This document shows positions 25,009 to 32,585 of a DNA stretch of 64,000 nt, piece after piece. The notes under the pieces were generated by a model. The model did no database searches. It was not told the origin of the DNA and was given only the letters and a program-made list of their open reading frames with translations. This stretch comes from Collinsella aerofaciens (GTDB taxonomy: Bacteria > Actinomycetota > Coriobacteriia > Coriobacteriales > Coriobacteriaceae). Location: assembly GCF_028206995.1 (NCBI RefSeq), contig NZ_JAQLFL010000006.1, positions 76,714-140,713 on the forward strand, in the 5' to 3' direction. A program made the position numbers and the translations under genes. Position 1 is the stretch's first letter. Each line of letters begins with the position of its first letter.

Positions 25009-25899
25009 ATGACAAACCACCACGCTGAAGACGGCAATAAGAAAAGCATTCTGGATGCCCGCATTGAGCGAGCATATGCAAACGAATATGACGCCGCCTT
25101 TGCCGCCGCGACCATCAAGAACTACGCGTCGCTACCGCTCGCGACGATCTTGGCCGACCACCCTCAACTGCTGAAGCGCTGCACAAAGATCATGGGCGAC
25201 CCCGACATTCGCAAGCTGACAGACCCCTATGCCCCAAAACGCGACAACGATTCGTACGTTCTTACCGTAGGCTGCCTAGCCCATATGCTTACGGCGCTTG
25301 ACACGAAACTCAAGCTCGAATGGGAACCCGACGAGCGTCATGAACTCGAAAGCAAGCGGAACACCCTGCGCACCGCACTGTTCCTTCCGTTGGACGGCCT
25401 CAAGCGCTGCAACGTCGAGCTCAATACACAGGCGCGGCAAAAGCCCGGGACCACGGGGCAGAAAACTCCAAGACCCCATGCGGCCATCGTCGACCGCAAC
25501 CGATATAACCGCATGACCGCGCATTTTTCTGCCGAGGGAACAGCCATAAGGACGCTAATCGACCTGCTGTGCCTCCTGAGCATCAACGAGCTATTTGAGG
25601 GCTATCTCGCCCTTGTTCCCGCGACGGCACCCAAGTCGGTAGCAAAGATCATCGAGACCTGCAGACGCCAGTTTGAGCGCCATCGCAATGGCAGCGAGAT
25701 GAACGCCAGCATCGCGCAGTACTACGCGGCTCATTACAAAAATGACGGATGTGCCCCTGTCGAGCATCAGCTGCGGCTCGCCTACACCACGCCCGCCGCA
25801 ACGCTCTATCGCTTTGGAGCCCTTGGCGCTTGCGAGCCGCACGAACAGGCAGTCTGCCCCACAACCGAGCTCGATCTCAGGCTCGGACGAACCCTGTAG
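25009..25899 (+). CDS. Unknown protein of the pgi-flanked cassette
   Basis: A 296-aa mainly helical protein with no recognised domain. It has a charged N-terminus (NKKSILDARIERAYANEYD), a hydrophobic core segment (YVLTVGCLAHMLTALD), a Lys/Pro-rich middle (ARQKPGTTGQKTPRP) and a second hydrophobic segment (TLIDLLCLLSINELFEGYLA). No signal peptide or clear membrane helix. ATG 25009 has GGAGA just upstream. It precedes the clpP-like and virD4-like genes on the same strand by 63 nt, so it is likely co-expressed and could be an adaptor or substrate. Confidence 0.65.
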   Translation: MTNHHAEDGNKKSILDARIERAYANEYDAAFAAATIKNYASLPLATILADHPQLLKRCTKIMGDPDIRKLTDPYAPKRDNDSYVLTVGCLAHMLTALDTKLKLEWEPDERHELESKRNTLRTALFLPLDGLKRCNVELNTQARQKPGTTGQKTPRPHAAIVDRNRYNRMTAHFSAEGTAIRTLIDLLCLLSINELFEGYLALVPATAPKSVAKIIETCRRQFERHRNGSEMNASIAQYYAAHYKNDGCAPVEHQLRLAYTTPAATLYRFGALGACEPHEQAVCPTTELDLRLGRTL

Positions 25900-25962
25900 C
25901 CCGCCAGCCCCTCCGCGGGCAACAATCCTATTCCACAACACAACCAACAGAAAGGAGTCCTC

Positions 25963-26580
25963 ATGGACACCAATCATTCCCCCATCATCAGCCCCCTCAC
26001 CATGCGTGAATCCGCCCGAGGCATCACGCTCACCAGCATTTACGATGAGATGCTCGCCCGTCGCGAGCTCTCCGTCATGGGAAACATCGAAACCCCGATG
26101 GCCCACGACCTATGCCAGCAGATCCGCCTGCTCGATGCCACCGACCCCAGCCGCCCCATCACCATATTTGTCGCCAGCGCCGGCGGAAGCGTGCGATCGG
26201 GCCTTGCGATCTATGACGCCATGCGCCTCGCATCGTGCCCCATCCGCACCGTCTGTCTGGAATTCGCCGCGTCCATGGGCGCCGTGATCTTTATGGGCGG
26301 CGACGATCGCCGTATGGCGCCCCATGCAGAGCTCATGATTCACGACCCGCTGATCCCCCAGGGGGCAGGCGGCTCGGCACTTGCGCTGCAAGAAACCAGC
26401 CGGCGTCTCATGCAGACCCGCAAGACCCTCACGCAAATCCTCTCGGACCGCAGCGGCCTCACGCCCAAGCGCATCCAGTCCCTCACTGCAAAAGACACCT
26501 ACCTTTCGGCCGAGCGCGCCGTCGAGCTCGGCTTTGCCCACGAAATCCTCTCGACCACCAAGGAGGTCGCCCATGTCTAA
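25963..26580 (+). CDS. ClpP-family serine protease of the cassette
   Basis: A 205-aa ClpP/S14-fold protease with the full catalytic triad visible: Ser in FAASMGAVIFMGG, His in AELMIHDPL, Asp in TAKDTYLSAERAVELGF. ASAGGSVRSGLAIYDAMR is the oxyanion/substrate region. The N-terminus (about 40 aa) differs from housekeeping ClpP. It overlaps the virD4-like gene by 8 nt, indicating translational coupling; no Clp ATPase is encoded here. It may process a conjugation or defence protein, or work with the neighbouring ATPase. Confidence 0.85.
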   Translation: MDTNHSPIISPLTMRESARGITLTSIYDEMLARRELSVMGNIETPMAHDLCQQIRLLDATDPSRPITIFVASAGGSVRSGLAIYDAMRLASCPIRTVCLEFAASMGAVIFMGGDDRRMAPHAELMIHDPLIPQGAGGSALALQETSRRLMQTRKTLTQILSDRSGLTPKRIQSLTAKDTYLSAERAVELGFAHEILSTTKEVAHV

Positions 26581-27877
26581 CCTCGCCAGCCGCCTCGCCG
26601 CATCTAAGTCCGCATCGTCCACCATCCTCGCCAAGGATCGAACGCTTTCCTGCGACACCCGCCAAACGGGACTCAACAACAACGCACTTGTGATCGGCCC
26701 CTCGGGAGCCGGCAAGACCCGAAATGTCCTCAAGCCCAACCTGCTGCAAATGAACGCAAGCTACATCGTGCTCGACACCAAAGGCACGCTCTGTCGCGAA
26801 GTGGGACCCGTGCTGGCAGCCCACGGTTACCGCGTGCAATGCCTCAACTTCGCCGACCTCAACACCGTCCCGGCCCTTGCGCCCGGCATCGAGCGCTGCG
26901 GCTACAGCCCCCTGAGGCACATTCGCCGCAAGGCGGACGGCAGGCCCAACCAGCAGGACATCCTCTCGGTGGCAAAGGCCATCTGCCCCATCGAGGACAA
27001 CAACCAGCCTTTTTGGGATCATGCGGCGGCAAACCTGCTGTCGTGTCTTATCGCCTACGTCACCGAACAGCTACCCGCCGACGAGCAGACGATCAGCTCG
27101 GTCATCAAGCTGATCGAGCACCTGCAGGACGGTGCCACGGGTCGATTGTTTGACGACCTGATCACGACCGACCCCCAAAGCTATGCCCTCTCGCTATGGC
27201 GGCGCTACGCCATTACGCAAAATGCCGAGCGCATGCACGCGAGCATCGTCGGCATCCTTGCCGAAAAGGTCATGTGTCTGGGATTCGACGGTGCGGCACA
27301 GCTCTATCGTGAGTGCCATCAGGTGAACTTCGCTTCCATGGGACACACCCCCTGCGTCCTGTTTGTAACCGCGAGCGATATTGACCGCAATCTCGATCCG
27401 CTGACCGGCCTCTTTATTTCGCAGGCGTTTATGGGCCTCATTCGTGAGGCCGATAGGCAGCCCGACGGCAGCCTGCCCGTGCCCGTGCGCTTTATGCTCG
27501 ATGACTTCGCAAATCTGCAGATCCCCCAGATCGACAACGTGCTCTCGATTATCCGAAGCCGCAACATCTGGGCAACGCTGCTGCTGCAGTCGACCAACCA
27601 GCTCGATGCGCTCTATGGCGAGGCACGCGCACGCTCCATCATGGGCAACTGCGACACGCATCTGGTGCTGGCGTTCCAGGATCCCGAGAGTGCCCGGGTG
27701 TTTTCCGACCGCGCCGACGCGCTGCCCAGCACGCTCATGGCGACGCCGATCGATCGCTCGTGGCTCTTTGTGCGCGGTCGCACTCCCGAACAGGTCGAGC
27801 GCTTTAGGCTCGAAGACCATCCGCTCTACGGGGAGCTGCCCGAGGCGCAGCGAGACCATGCGGAGGCCGAGATCTAG
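26573..27877 (+). CDS. VirD4/TraG-like ATPase lacking a membrane anchor
   Basis: A 434-aa ATPase of the type IV coupling protein group: Walker A NALVIGPSGAGKTRNVLKPN, IVLDTKGTLCREVG, Walker B FMLDDFANL, and SRNIWATLLLQSTNQLDALY, then the C-terminal DTHLVLAFQDPESARVFSDR. Classical VirD4/TraG proteins have two N-terminal membrane helices; here only 35 residues precede the nucleotide-binding region and none is hydrophobic. A perfect AGGAGG lies 6 nt before ATG 26573. Could be a soluble coupling protein, or a repurposed FtsK/HerA-superfamily motor. Confidence 0.8.
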   Translation: MSNLASRLAASKSASSTILAKDRTLSCDTRQTGLNNNALVIGPSGAGKTRNVLKPNLLQMNASYIVLDTKGTLCREVGPVLAAHGYRVQCLNFADLNTVPALAPGIERCGYSPLRHIRRKADGRPNQQDILSVAKAICPIEDNNQPFWDHAAANLLSCLIAYVTEQLPADEQTISSVIKLIEHLQDGATGRLFDDLITTDPQSYALSLWRRYAITQNAERMHASIVGILAEKVMCLGFDGAAQLYRECHQVNFASMGHTPCVLFVTASDIDRNLDPLTGLFISQAFMGLIREADRQPDGSLPVPVRFMLDDFANLQIPQIDNVLSIIRSRNIWATLLLQSTNQLDALYGEARARSIMGNCDTHLVLAFQDPESARVFSDRADALPSTLMATPIDRSWLFVRGRTPEQVERFRLEDHPLYGELPEAQRDHAEAEI

Positions 27878-27949
27878 GCGCAGGGTTCTCGCGGCGCGCG
27901 GCGCCCCAGCGATGTTCCACAAAGGCCGTGCGCCCCGGGACTACGGCAA

Positions 27950-28048
27950 AGCAAAGGGGCCCGCATCCGATAGGATACGGGCCCCTGACTATAAGGCGCG
28001 ATGCGTTAACAGCAGCGACTACTTGCGATGCGCGCGATAGAACTCGAT
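27950..28048 (-). repeat. Right direct repeat of the cassette: pgi 3' end and terminator
   Basis: GGGGCCCGCAT and ATACGGGCCCC form a terminator stem (27956-27985) 33 nt beyond the pgi stop. The stretch through the last codons of pgi matches the left copy at 24450-24545 in order, spacing and direction, with scattered differences. The hairpin probably terminates both pgi and, on the other strand, the virD4-like gene. Confidence 0.75.
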
Positions 28049-29713
28049 GAGCGCCTGGGTCGAAGCGTCCTGCTCGGCCTTGGCGGCGTCATCGTGGAAG
28101 GCCGGGGTAATCTGCTTGGCAAGCTGCTTGCCCAGCTCGACGCCCCACTGGTCGTAGGAGTCGATGCCCCAGACCGTGCCCTCGACAAACGTGATGTGCT
28201 CGTACAGGGCGATGAGCTCGCCGAGTGCGAACGGGGTCAGCGTGTCGCCGAAGATCGAGGTCGTCGGGCGATTGCCCTCAAAGCAACGGGCCGGGACGAT
28301 CTGCTCGGGCGTGCCCTCGGCACGAACCTCATCGGCCGTCTTACCAAAGGCGAGCGCCTTGGTCTGGGCCAGGAAGTTGCCCAGGAACAGCTCGTGGACA
28401 TCCTGGCCGCCGTCGGTCGCAGGGTTGGCGGTATTGGCGAAGGCGATGAAGTCGGCCGGAACCACCACAGTGCCCTGGTGCAGCAGCTGATAGAAGGCAT
28501 GCTGGCCGTTGGTGCCGGGCTCGCCCCAGAAGATCTCACCGGTGTCGGAGGTCACGGCGCTGCCGTCCCAGCGGACATGCTTGCCGTTGGACTCCATGGT
28601 GAGCTGCTGCAGGTAGGCCGGGAAGCGGTGCAGGTACTGGCAGTACGGCAGCACGGCGTGGCTCTTGGAACCGAAGAAGTTGACGTACCAGACATTGAGC
28701 AGGCCCATCAGCGCGACGGCGTTGTTCTCGAGCGGGGTGTTGCAGAAGTACTCGTCGATGGCGTGGAAGCCCTCGAGGAACTGCTGGAAGCGCTCGGGGC
28801 CGAGCACGACGATCAGCGACAGGCCCACGGCGGAGTCAACGGAATAGCGGCCACCGACCCAGTTCCAGAAACCGAAGGCGTTGGCGGGGTCGATACCGAA
28901 GGCCTCGACCTTCTCGAGTGCGGTGGAAACGGCGACGAAGTGCTTTGCCACGGCCTCGGCGTTCTGCTCATCGGAGCCGTCGATGGCGCCCTGAGCCTTG
29001 AGCTGCTCGAGCATCCAGGTCTTGACCTCGCGGGCGTTGGTGAGGGTCTCGAGCGTGGTGAAGGTCTTGGAGACGATGATTACGAGCGTGGTCTCGGGAT
29101 CCAGGCCCTTGAGCTTCTCGGCCTGGTCGTTGGGGTCGATGTTGGAGATGTAGCGGCAGTCGATACCGGCGTCGGCATAGGGACGCAGAGCCTCGTAGGC
29201 CATGACCGGGCCCAGGTCGGAGCCGCCGATGCCGATGGACACCAGATGCTCGATCTTCTTGCCGGTAACGCCCTTCCACTCACCGGAGCGCACGCGCTCG
29301 GCGAAGGCATACATGCGGTCGAGGACCTCGTGCACGTCGGCGACGACGTCCTGGCCGTCGACGATGAGCTGGCCCTTCTCGCTTGCCGGGCGGCGCAGCG
29401 CGGTGTGCAGGACAGCGCGGTCCTCGGTAGTGTTGATGTGCTCGCCAGAGAACATGGCGTCGCGGCGCTCCTCGAGCTTCACCTCGCGGGCAAGATCGCA
29501 CAGCAGCTTGACGGTCTCATCGGTCACCAGGTTCTTCGACAGATCGAAGTGCAGGTCACCGGCGTCAAAGCTCAGCTTGTTCACGCGGTCGGCGTCAGCA
29601 GCGAACCAGGCCTTGAGGTCGATACCTTCGGCCTCGAGCTTCTCCTGATGAGCCTCGAGCGCCTTCCAAGCGGCAGTCGACGTAGCATCGATAGGTGCGG
29701 CAACAGTTGCCAT
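28019..29713 (-). CDS. pgi: Glucose-6-phosphate isomerase
   Basis: A 564-aa [59 protein letters not shown], and [25 protein letters not shown]. It interconverts glucose- and fructose-6-phosphate. The start at 29713 ([10 protein letters not shown]) has AGGAGG 5 nt upstream. The last codons form part of the right repeat of the adjacent cassette, so the C-terminus may have been donated by it. Length is normal for the long PGI type. Confidence 0.95.
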   Translation of the reverse strand: MATVAAPIDATSTAAWKALEAHQEKLEAEGIDLKAWFAADADRVNKLSFDAGDLHFDLSKNLVTDETVKLLCDLAREVKLEERRDAMFSGEHINTTEDRAVLHTALRRPASEKGQLIVDGQDVVADVHEVLDRMYAFAERVRSGEWKGVTGKKIEHLVSIGIGGSDLGPVMAYEALRPYADAGIDCRYISNIDPNDQAEKLKGLDPETTLVIIVSKTFTTLETLTNAREVKTWMLEQLKAQGAIDGSDEQNAEAVAKHFVAVSTALEKVEAFGIDPANAFGFWNWVGGRYSVDSAVGLSLIVVLGPERFQQFLEGFHAIDEYFCNTPLENNAVALMGLLNVWYVNFFGSKSHAVLPYCQYLHRFPAYLQQLTMESNGKHVRWDGSAVTSDTGEIFWGEPGTNGQHAFYQLLHQGTVVVPADFIAFANTANPATDGGQDVHELFLGNFLAQTKALAFGKTADEVRAEGTPEQIVPARCFEGNRPTTSIFGDTLTPFALGELIALYEHITFVEGTVWGIDSYDQWGVELGKQLAKQITPAFHDDAAKAEQDASTQALIEFYRAHRK

Positions 29714-29837
29714 AGAGTCCTCCTCAGCATACGGGCGCACGCCTCCATGCGCCCGGACATTCAGATGCCACTATTCTAGCGCAGGTCAAGACTACAATCA
29801 GCGAGCGTTGCCAATCGGCCCCCAAACGGCAACCGAT

Positions 29838-29903
29838 TAAAAAGGGACAGGCTTATTTTGGCAGGTCAAACGCTTTACCAACCAAAAATAACCCGTCCTT
29901 TTA
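29838..29903 (-). terminator. Imperfect long hairpin, terminator 3' of the Fe-ADH-like gene
   Basis: AAAGGGACAGGCTTATTTTGG pairs imperfectly with the arm ending AACCCGTCCTTTT (29840-29860 and 29882-29902). On the minus strand it is followed by TTTTTAAT. The loop region contains TTGGCAGGTC and CTTTACCAA (29858-29881), resembling a piece of the hairpin at 61168-61241. Confidence 0.6.
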
Positions 29904-29912
29904 TGGCAAATA

Positions 29913-30437
29913 TTAGGCCGCGGCGCAGATGCTACCGAGCAACTCACGCAGAGGAGACCCGATGCCCTCCAGCAGTTCGGGTGCGATAATGGCAAAAACG
30001 GGAACCTCACCGGTGCCCACGACAGCAGGCGCCTTGCCCTCCGAGAGAATGCATCCATAAGGGACAAAACCGTCTTCGCCGGCATCGAGCGCCGCCATGC
30101 GACGCGCGAGCTCGCGCGCAAAGCCAGCAGTATCGGCATCGCCAATCGCCAGGACAAAGTCCACGCCCTCATCGGTTGCCAGGGCTACGGCCTCATCGAC
30201 CAAATCGTCTCCCCCGTCGCCCCCGGCCGAACCGCAACGAAAGAGTACGCGTTCGAGCAGGGCACGATCGAGCGAGCCCAGCGCCGCCGAAACGAGCTCA
30301 TCGCGCGTGTGCTTGTCGCCTCCCAGCACGACCAGTACCTTGGTGCCGCCATAGTGGGCAACCAATCGCCCGCACCAGCGAGCCACATCCCCATCCGCAA
30401 CCAAGCGCGTCGGCATACCAAACCCATAGTTGACCAT
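29913..30437 (-). CDS. Orphan N-terminal domain of iron-containing alcohol dehydrogenase
   Basis: A 174-aa protein whose start MVNYGFGMPTRLVADGD matches the opening of Fe-dependent alcohol/butanol dehydrogenases (usual pattern F-x-F-x-x-P-T-x-I-x-F-G). VLVVLGGDKHTRDELV and ATDEGVDFVLAIGDADT parallel the nucleotide-binding half, but the GGGS-x-x-D motif is degenerate and the whole metal-binding C-terminal half is missing. Catalysis as a dehydrogenase is therefore unlikely. The start at 30437 is chosen from this match; 30488 is a longer option. Confidence 0.6.
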   Translation of the reverse strand: MVNYGFGMPTRLVADGDVARWCGRLVAHYGGTKVLVVLGGDKHTRDELVSAALGSLDRALLERVLFRCGSAGGDGGDDLVDEAVALATDEGVDFVLAIGDADTAGFARELARRMAALDAGEDGFVPYGCILSEGKAPAVVGTGEVPVFAIIAPELLEGIGSPLRELLGSICAAA

Positions 30438-30616
30438 TATCCCCACAACCCTTCCGTGCTTTATGGTGGTATCGATCGTTAGGCTCATGCTACGAAGCGA
30501 GCTTTTCCGAGCTGTTTCGCGCTCTTTAGGGCTGCGTTAAAACCCCGATGAAGCCGCACGACCATACTTGCCAAAAAGGGACAGATTTTGACGGTGTCCG
30601 TGCAAGCGGGTATTAT

Positions 30617-30647
30617 CGAACAGGTATTCGATAAGAACATGTGTTTG
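30617..30647 (+). promoter_or_regulatory. Two LexA (SOS) boxes
   Basis: CGAACAGGTATTCG (30617-30630) and GAACATGTGTTTG (30635-30647) both match the Gram-positive LexA/DinR pattern CGAAC-n4-GTTCG with one or two changes. They lie just before the ribosome binding site of the Y-family polymerase gene, so that operon should be induced by DNA damage. Confidence 0.75.
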
Positions 30648-30661
30648 ATGGAAGGGCACGG

Positions 30662-32167
30662 ATGGCGCACGAGCAGCACACCTATATCTGCATCGACCTC
30701 AAGACGTTTTATGCCAGCGTCGAGTGCGTCGACCGTGGGCTCGATCCGCTCACCACCAACCTGGTCGTTGCCGACGAATCGCGCGGACGCACGACCATCT
30801 GCCTCGCTATCACGCAGGCCATGAAGGACTTAGGTATTCACAACCGCTGCCGTCTGTTCGAGATTCCCGACGGCATCGACTGCATCAAAGCAGTGCCGCG
30901 CATGCAGCACTACATGGAGGTGTCGGCGCAAATCTACGGCATCTATCTGGAATACGTCAGCCCCCAGGACGTGCACGTCTACTCAATTGACGAGTGCTTT
31001 ATCGACGTGACACCCTATCTGGACCTCTATCACACCGATGCGGAAGGCTTCGCCTGCATGTTGCGCGACGAGGTCCTGGCGCGCACCGGCATCACGGCGA
31101 CGGTCGGCATCGGCCCCAACCTATTCCAGGCCAAGGTTGCACTCGATATCACCGCCAAGCACGTACCCAGCCGCATCGGCATACTCGACGATGAGACCTT
31201 TCGCAAGGAAATCTGGCCCCATCGTCCCATCACCGATATCTGGGGCATCGGCCCCGGCGTGGCAGCACGACTCGAAAAATACGGCGTCTACGATCTGATG
31301 GGCGTCGCGGCGCTCGACGAAAACCTGCTTTACGACGAGCTCGGCGTCAATGCCGAGTATCTCATCGACCACGCCTTCGGACGCGAGCCGACAACCATCG
31401 CCGATATCCAAGCCTATCGCCCGCAAGCAACTTCGACCACCACAGGACAGGTGCTCTCGAAGGGCTATGCCTACGAGCAGGCCTACACCGTCTTGCGCGA
31501 GATGGTCGACAACGCCGTGTTGGACTTGATCGATAAGCACGTGGTCTGCGACAGCATCTCGCTCTTTGTGGGCTACGCGAGCGAGCGCGCCGACATACGC
31601 AGGCTTGATGCCAGCGGTACTGCACAATATGTGGACGGATGCGGACACCTGCGCTCGAGTACGTCGAGCATCGAACCCACCGCAACCGCCGGCCCCGAGC
31701 TCGCGCCCCGTGCTCCCAAGCCCGTCCAGCGCGATGACGAACGGCGCCGCCTGGTGCGCGAAGCGCAGGCAATCGATGGCATCTTTGTGGGAGAGCATGG
31801 TGGCAAACCGCGTGGTGGCTATGCCGCGCTCTTTGCGCACTCCAACGCCTCGCGCAAGCTGCCCGAGCGTACCAATTCGTTTAAGAAGATCATGGGCTAT
31901 TTCGATGAGCTCTGGGCGCAGACTGTCGATCCCAAACGACCGGTCAAGCGCATCAACCTGGGCTTTAGCAATCTTGTGCCCGAGGAATTTGCCACCATCG
32001 ATCTGTTCAGCGATATCGAGGCCGATGAGCGCGAGCGCGACCTGGCGCGCGCCGTCCTGGCCGTGAAAGGCAAGTACGGCAAGAACGCGCTCGTCAAGGG
32101 ATTAAGCTTTACCGCCGGCGCCACCGCGCGCGAGCGCAACGATCAAGTTGGAGGACACCGTGCCTAA
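30662..32167 (+). CDS. Y-family DNA polymerase (UvrX/DinB type)
   Basis: A 501-aa translesion polymerase: CIDLKTFYASVECVDRG, VVADESRGRTTICLA, VYSIDECFIDVTPY with the paired acidic residues, and TATVGIGPNLFQAKVALD; WGIGPGVAARLEKYG is the helix-hairpin-helix. Length and C-terminal little-finger region resemble Bacillus UvrX/YqjW. LexA boxes precede it and a YolD-like gene overlaps its end, the same pair as in Firmicutes SOS operons. Start 30662 follows GGAAGGG. Confidence 0.88.
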   Translation: MAHEQHTYICIDLKTFYASVECVDRGLDPLTTNLVVADESRGRTTICLAITQAMKDLGIHNRCRLFEIPDGIDCIKAVPRMQHYMEVSAQIYGIYLEYVSPQDVHVYSIDECFIDVTPYLDLYHTDAEGFACMLRDEVLARTGITATVGIGPNLFQAKVALDITAKHVPSRIGILDDETFRKEIWPHRPITDIWGIGPGVAARLEKYGVYDLMGVAALDENLLYDELGVNAEYLIDHAFGREPTTIADIQAYRPQATSTTTGQVLSKGYAYEQAYTVLREMVDNAVLDLIDKHVVCDSISLFVGYASERADIRRLDASGTAQYVDGCGHLRSSTSSIEPTATAGPELAPRAPKPVQRDDERRRLVREAQAIDGIFVGEHGGKPRGGYAALFAHSNASRKLPERTNSFKKIMGYFDELWAQTVDPKRPVKRINLGFSNLVPEEFATIDLFSDIEADERERDLARAVLAVKGKYGKNALVKGLSFTAGATARERNDQVGGHRA

Positions 32168-32585
32168 ACCCAAACAACAGCCCATGCGCCCGCCGACCGC
32201 CTTCGAGCGCCTGGCGGACCCCGAGGGCAGACGCCGCGCAGCCGACCCCAACCTCACTGCCAACGGTGCCGTGCGCGCCAACCGCGCCGCACAGTTTATG
32301 CCCTTTGCCGCCCTCACGGGATACTACGAACTCGTGCGCAAGCAGGAAATCACCGTCGAGCAAAAACGTGAGCTCACGGAAGAAAAAGCCCTCGAGCTTT
32401 CGCAAAAGCTCGAGGGCCTCAAACGCGGCGACTTGGTGCGCGTCACCTATTACGATACGTACGGCTATCGTAGCCGCACGGGCATTCTCGACGAAGCGTT
32501 ACCCGCATTCAAGCTGCTCAAACTCAGGGATATCGCCATCAACTTCGACGATATCCAGGACATTGAGCTACGCGGACGAGCCTAG
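32160..32585 (+). CDS. YolD-like protein
   Basis: A 141-aa protein with the YolD core RAAQFMPFAALTGYYELVRKQE and a C-terminal small beta domain (KRGDLVRVTYYDTYGYRSRT, FDDIQDIELRG). YolD-like proteins accompany Y-family polymerases and are thought to assist them. Translation starts at GTG 32160 with GGAGG 5 nt upstream, overlapping the polymerase gene by 8 nt. The stop overlaps that of the convergent gene by 4 nt. Confidence 0.82.
   Translation: MPKPKQQPMRPPTAFERLADPEGRRRAADPNLTANGAVRANRAAQFMPFAALTGYYELVRKQEITVEQKRELTEEKALELSQKLEGLKRGDLVRVTYYDTYGYRSRTGILDEALPAFKLLKLRDIAINFDDIQDIELRGRA

Larger units (their letters stand above)
24450..28048 (+). mobile_element. 3.6-kb cassette flanked by imperfect direct repeats at pgi
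   Basis: Direct repeats of about 97 bp (24450-24545 and 27950-28048), each a pgi 3' end plus terminator in the same orientation, bracket three plus-strand genes: an unknown protein, a ClpP-like protease and a VirD4-like ATPase. Insertion at the 3' end of a housekeeping gene with replacement of that end is the pattern of tyrosine-recombinase elements. No integrase, excisionase or relaxase is present, so the element is a remnant, is moved by enzymes encoded elsewhere, or was reduced after insertion. Confidence 0.65.

Noticed and set aside
28028..29779. 583-codon plus-strand frame across pgi
   Set aside because: Shadow of the pgi gene in a high-GC sequence; the minus strand has a full PGI with motifs and a strong AGGAGG.
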